Shown here piece by piece: positions 60,123 through 64,000 of a DNA stretch of 64,000 nucleotides. The translations under genes were made by a program, and so were the position numbers. A model generated the notes under the pieces. That model had not been told where the DNA came from. It saw only the letters and a list, made by a program, of their open reading frames with translations, and did not search any database. The DNA is from Naganishia liquefaciens. Its lineage: Eukaryota > Basidiomycota > Tremellomycetes > Filobasidiales > Filobasidiaceae. How positions within the stretch are numbered: the stretch's first letter is position 1; each line of letters opens with the position of its first letter. The DNA is taken from NCBI GenBank assembly GCA_013423385.1, contig BLZA01000032.1, positions 434,001 through 498,000 of the forward strand, read 5' to 3'.

Positions 60123-63100
60123 TTACCATCCCTCGTTGACATTGGTTTGTGGTGGAGCCTGCGTTGCGTTCCAGCCCTGACTGCCAGCAGCGCCGCCCTG
60201 CGCGTTCCACTGATTGCCCTGCGCAGCTGCAGAATTGCCTCCCCAAGCGTTTCCGGCCTGTCCCCACGCTTGCTGTGGCTGCTGCATTGTTGCATAAGGG
60301 TTTGGCGTTGCTCCGCCCATTGCAGCTGCAGCAAAAGGCGTTCGCCCACCCTGAATTTGCACGTCAGTATTTCCGCCACTGAAGATGTCACACGACTTAC
60401 GAGTGCTGGCGTGCGGCCTCCCTGTGCAGGTCAAGGGTCAACCACGGCGAACTGTGACGCCACGAACTACTTACATCGAATGGTGTTCTTCCACCCTAAG
60501 AGCATGAAAGGCAAGAGGTCAGCATGCCGTTAGACTCCTAACCGGCGTTCTTACCATCGCCGGCGTTCTTCCACCCTGTAGCAGAAGTCGTCAGTATTTG
60601 CGCAACCATACCGGACACTTGACTTACCATTGCATACGGATTGGGTGTCGTGCCCCACCCTACAGCGGGCGTTCTGCTACCGGCATTGGCATACGGATTC
60701 GGTGTTGTACCGTACGCCAGTCCGGGCGCCGGTGTCCTGCCTCCCATTGTTGATGCATACGGGTTCGGTGTCGTGCCCCACGCCAGCGAGGCTCCAGGTG
60801 TACGCCCGCCGATAGTCATAGAGGCCGCAGGCGTTGCTCCAATGGGTCCGGCGTTGGCATAAGGGTTTGTCGAGGGATCCACCCTGTCCGACGCCATGAC
60901 GGCTTGACCGACTCGGTAGATCTGGAGTGGTGATAGCTGGCCCGTAACAGGATCGCGCTTCTTGAGCCAATCGAACGGCAATGGTACGACCTTGTTATTC
61001 GTCTCCAATTCCACTCGCGCCTTGTCACCGGTTGTATCCTTGATCAAGCCACGGATACCCTTATTGGTGCCCTTGATAATGACGACTTTGGTGTTGATTA
61101 GGTGCCGGTAGTTGCCTGCCTGCTTGCCAACGTATTGCGGAAGATTCTGATTGAGCGATGGATCCTGTTTCGTCAAGTCGGGTCCAGCGGTCGGCCGTGA
61201 ATCGAGCGGTTCGAGGTTTTTGCTTCGCGTCACGAAAATACCGCCGTTTTCGGCCACATCTTTACTGTACAAGAAGACGTAGAGACCGCGGTGGATGTGC
61301 AAAACTTGACCACGTCGTCCCTGGAAAAACGTCAGCATCATGAGACGTTATCAACCGCAAGTACTCACTTCGCCGAGATACTCTCTCATCTGATCGCCCA
61401 CTCGGAACTCGTGATCATCCTTGTCCAATCCGATCGCCTTTTTGGCATCCTGTCCGGCCTTGGAACTGATCTGCGTCGGACGCAGACTTCGAACGGTTTC
61501 ATTCTGGTCGAGGATCTTGAGGGCGTCGCGCTCCGTTTGGAAAATGACACCTGCCGTGAGTGCGCTGGAGGGCGAGTGAGAAGGGTATGAGGATGATAAC
61601 GAGCCGTGACTTACTCGACCATGACGAGATCGTGCATTTCATAGTCACCAATACGACCACCTGTCGTACCGACCGCTGCAGCTTCCCGCAGATCATGTGC
61701 AAATGCTCGTCGCTGGAAAGCACAGTGAGCGCAATCCCTATTCAAGCCTCGCTCCACTCACTTCCATCTGCGTCAAATCCGAAAGATACGTCACAGTGTT
61801 CCCCTCGATCCTCAGCACCATACCCGTATCGTCCTCATTTCGCCCATGGGTAACCTTGACGTGATCACCGACGCTGAAAATCTTCTTGACGCTCTTGGCC
61901 GGCACTTCCACGTTTCCGACATCGGAATCCGTCGCGCGAATCGTGACGACTTCACCGCTGACAGCCTCGACGATGCCGCGCATACCGGCGATATCGCCTT
62001 CTGTCGCTTCGACGCGATCACCGGGCTGGACATTGGATCCGGCGGCGCGACGGGATTGCTCGGCCAGGGCATCGAGGTTGATCGAGACGGACGTCGAGGC
62101 GTTCTTGTCGGCAATGGCCGAAAGATCGTCTCCTCCAAACTTGGCAATCTCTGTCAATGTCGGATGCACGTCTTCCGTCTGGAGCGACGTGATCGGGTAC
62201 TCCTTGTCAAGCAAGCCATCGCCCGTGTATTCCTCGTCCTTGAAAATCCATCGGCCGGATTTCTTGAACGCCGCTCCGCGGCCAAAGCGTTCCTGTACGG
62301 CTTCATGGCTGAACAGCCGCTGCGGCGGACGATTCGCAAGGCTGATCGCCGTGGCGCCCTTTTTCCGCTTGCGGTCTTCGGCCGTACGCGCGTCGGGATC
62401 GTAGTCGATTCGCGGAACGAGGAGGACAGCGGCCGTCATGCCGTCCGGTTGGACGTCGTTGACCTGTGCGAGATCGCCGGCGTACTTGCCGCGCTTGACA
62501 CGGACCCACATGCCCTTTTTCACCGTCGTGGCTTTTTTCTTCATGGTCAAGAGGGACACCATGTCGCGGTTCTCGACGAGCTGGATCGGATTGCTTTTCG
62601 CTTGGTTGCTTCGCGGCGTTGCCATGTAAACGTTGGAGATACCCGTCAGGGCTTCCTGGACATGCTGTGCCTTGTCGGCCTCGACAAAGATCAATCCGGG
62701 CAGACTATCTCGCTGAAAGGCCGAATAGATCAAGAGCGGCTCATCCTTTTCCGCCAAAAAGAAGCCGCGCATCAAGACGGTATTGACAATCGTCCGCTCC
62801 GCGCCTGACTTGCACTTGACCTGCCATAGTTTTGGATCCCCCGGACCGGGCATGTTGGCCTTGCGATCGGAAAAGTTGGCCGAGCCGTCGTACGTCTTGA
62901 GGTCACGGCGGTATCGTTCGCGCAGCTCGCGTGCGATTTCCCGGGCGTCGCGCGACATGTCTTGCGCCTCGAGACGGTCGAGACGGCGATGTGCACGGAC
63001 GTCTTGCGGACGGTCGTTGAAGGAGATGTCTTGCTCGATGAAGCCGTTTTCTGAACAGGGGTCAGGGGAATCGCGCCAAGACGGTTTGAGAGAGAAAAGG

Positions 63101-63549
63101 ATGCGCACCAGCTCCGGCAAAGTCGTCTTCTTCATCTTCATCTTCGTCCTCGTCATCTACCTCGGCTTCAACATCCAAATATCTGTTGGCTCTTGGTTTT
63201 TTGTGTCTCTGCGGAAAGGGTCAGTCAAGGAACAACCGCACGTTCAGGCCACTTGCCCTCTTCTTTCCGCGCGCGTCTCTTTCGTCTGAAGAGCAGTCAG
63301 CAGTGTATAACGACAACGGACAAGACACACACCGTCCTCCTCACTATCCTCTTCATCCTCCTCCTCCTCCTCCTCCTCCTCGTCGTCGTCCTCCTCCTCT
63401 TCTTCTCTCCTCGCATCGCGCGATTTACCGACATTGACGTCCTGTGCCTCCTCATCGCTATCATTGTACGCTTGCTCCGCCTCGAGTCGAGTGATGGACG
63501 TCTCGGTGCCTTCGGGCCGTGCGCGACGGTCTTCGTCGTCGGATGACAT
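60123..63549 (-). CDS. SPT5: Transcription elongation factor SPT5 (DSIF large subunit)
   Basis: Partner of Spt4 that clamps RNA polymerase II. The ATG at 63549 gives MSSDDEDRRARPEGTE. A highly acidic N-terminus follows (GAG-rich, 63342-63420). The NGN domain spans RTIVNTVLMRGFFLAEKDEP and LPGLIFVEADKAQHVQEAL. KOW modules include GMWVRVKRGKYAGDLAQVND, PGDRVEATEGDIAGMRGIVE, VGDHVKVTHGRNEDDTGMVL, RVGDQMREYLGE with RGQVLHIHRGLYVFLYS, and TKVVIIKGTNKGIRGLIKD. The C-terminal repeat region alternates GGRTPxxxxGTTPNPYA units, then three 7-residue microexons (separate entries), and ends NAWGGNSAAAQGNQW to NVNEGW, stop 60123-60125. Thr in the TP sites is the expected P-TEFb target. Two exons near 61620-61735 and 61375-61555 carry the middle KOW region. 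Convergent with SNF5. Confidence 0.95.
60401..60421 (-). other. SPT5: SPT5 microexon c (21 bases, GGRTPAL)
   Basis: Acceptor GCACAG and donor GTAAGTCG flank exactly 21 bases in phase 0, encoding one heptad GGRTPAL. Flanking introns are 60422-60474 and 60351-60400 (53 and 50 bases). Confidence 0.85.
60475..60495 (-). other. SPT5: SPT5 microexon b (21 bases, GGRTPFD)
   Basis: Acceptor CTCTTAG and donor GTAAGTAG flank exactly 21 bases in phase 0, encoding GGRTPFD. The upstream intron is 60496-60554 (59 bases). Confidence 0.85.
60555..60575 (-). other. SPT5: SPT5 microexon a (21 bases, GGRTPAM)
   Basis: Acceptor GCTACAG and donor GTAAGAAC flank exactly 21 bases in phase 0, encoding GGRTPAM. The upstream intron is 60576-60627 (52 bases), following the codon ATG of TPNPYAM. 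Confidence 0.85.
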
Positions 63550-63920
63550 GTTGGGCGATGTGGGTGGGAAGACGAGTGGCAGTGGCGTCGAGGCATTGGA
63601 GAGGAATCCGAGTTGAACAGGCAGGCGACTTGACAGATGGGATGGCGAGCGCTCGCGGGCGAACCCCCACTTCAGTTCGGCGGCCGAGGGGCAGGGAAGG
63701 AGGGGGGGTTTGCTGCAATCGGGGGCCGCCGCCCCACGTCATCGATCTCGGTTGCGGATTGATTATTCCAACGGTAAAAGGGCGAGGCTGATGAATTATC
63801 ACCCACGTACAGCACGTTGTCTTTGTCGTATCACGTATGGTATCATACATATATATATATATCCTGCAGACTACATACCCCATGTCATTCGCTGTGCTCA
63901 TCAACGTCCATACCTGAGTC
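63550..63920. promoter_or_regulatory. Divergent promoter region with (TA)n
   Basis: 371 bases between the SPT5 start and the ATG of the next gene. It contains a TA dinucleotide run at 63847-63862, about 60 bases before the plus-strand start, which could serve as a TATA element. A G-rich run lies at about 63690-63710. Confidence 0.5.
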
Positions 63921-64000
63921 ATGCCAGAATCCACTACAGGCCTCGCCGCCTCCAAGGGCACCAAATACAACGCCGTCACTCCGCCCAAACCGTCCTCCCT
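63921..64000 (+). CDS. Start of an unidentified gene, cut by window end
   Basis: ATG at 63921 opens a frame to the window edge reading MPESTTGLAASKGTKYNAVT and then PPKPSS. It has no visible stop or intron in these 80 bases. The polar Thr/Pro/Lys-rich N-terminus gives no family clue. It is called because it follows a plausible TA-rich promoter and is divergent from SPT5. Confidence 0.45.
   Translation, partial: MPESTTGLAASKGTKYNAVTPPKPSS

Noticed and set aside
60401-60575. CRISPR-like spacing of repeats
   Set aside because: Regular 21-base repeats with 50-60 base spacers are coding GGRTP microexons of a eukaryotic gene, and the spacers have intron ends.
61846-62808. 320-codon plus-strand open frame
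   Set aside because: Exact antisense of the SPT5 NGN/KOW exon, whose sense protein is unmistakable.

Overview
This is nuclear DNA from an intron-dense basidiomycete, most likely a Tremellomycete (Cryptococcus/Tremella relatives). Three things suggest this. Most genes carry many introns of about 50 bases with GT..AG ends and CTNAY-like branch sites. There are two CPL1-type secreted proteins, a family typical of Tremellomycetes. Highly expressed genes use CGA for almost every arginine. I saw no tRNA, rRNA, CRISPR array or recognisable intact transposon.

Left part (1-32 kb): an external NADH dehydrogenase (3' part), a secreted DUF1996-WSC protein, an Mpv17/Sym1-type membrane protein, a gene-poor 3 kb, an uncertain gene, a bZIP factor with an overlapping uORF, an Ldb17/Dip1 (SPIN90) actin regulator, a vacuolar carboxypeptidase Y, two diverged CPL1-like paralogues in tandem, a mitochondrial carrier and a bHLH factor.

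Right part (33-64 kb): a Doa4/Ubp-type ubiquitin hydrolase sharing a 202-base divergent promoter with a VanZ-like membrane protein; a short MetE-like methyltransferase; a triose-phosphate/nucleotide-sugar transporter; acetyl-CoA synthetase; a decayed coding relic; an orphan single-pass protein; enolase; SNF5; SPT5; and the start of one more gene at the right edge. SNF5 and SPT5 converge with 216 bases between their stop codons.

The genes do not form one pathway. They are mostly housekeeping: carbon and redox metabolism (NDE1, ACS, enolase, MetE-like), transcription (bZIP, bHLH, SNF5, SPT5), endocytosis and ubiquitin recycling (Ldb17, Doa4-like), and secreted or wall-associated proteins (WSC, CPL1 pair). 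The most unusual feature is in SPT5. Part of its C-terminal repeat is encoded by three consecutive 21-base, phase-0 microexons, each specifying exactly one GGRTPxx heptad. Two others stand out: a 4-base microexon needed to keep the DUF1996-WSC gene in frame, and the CPL1 pair, which keeps the same exon structure and the same dibasic site before the 10-cysteine domain. Exon boundaries were read by eye from splice consensus and family alignment from memory. No search was run.
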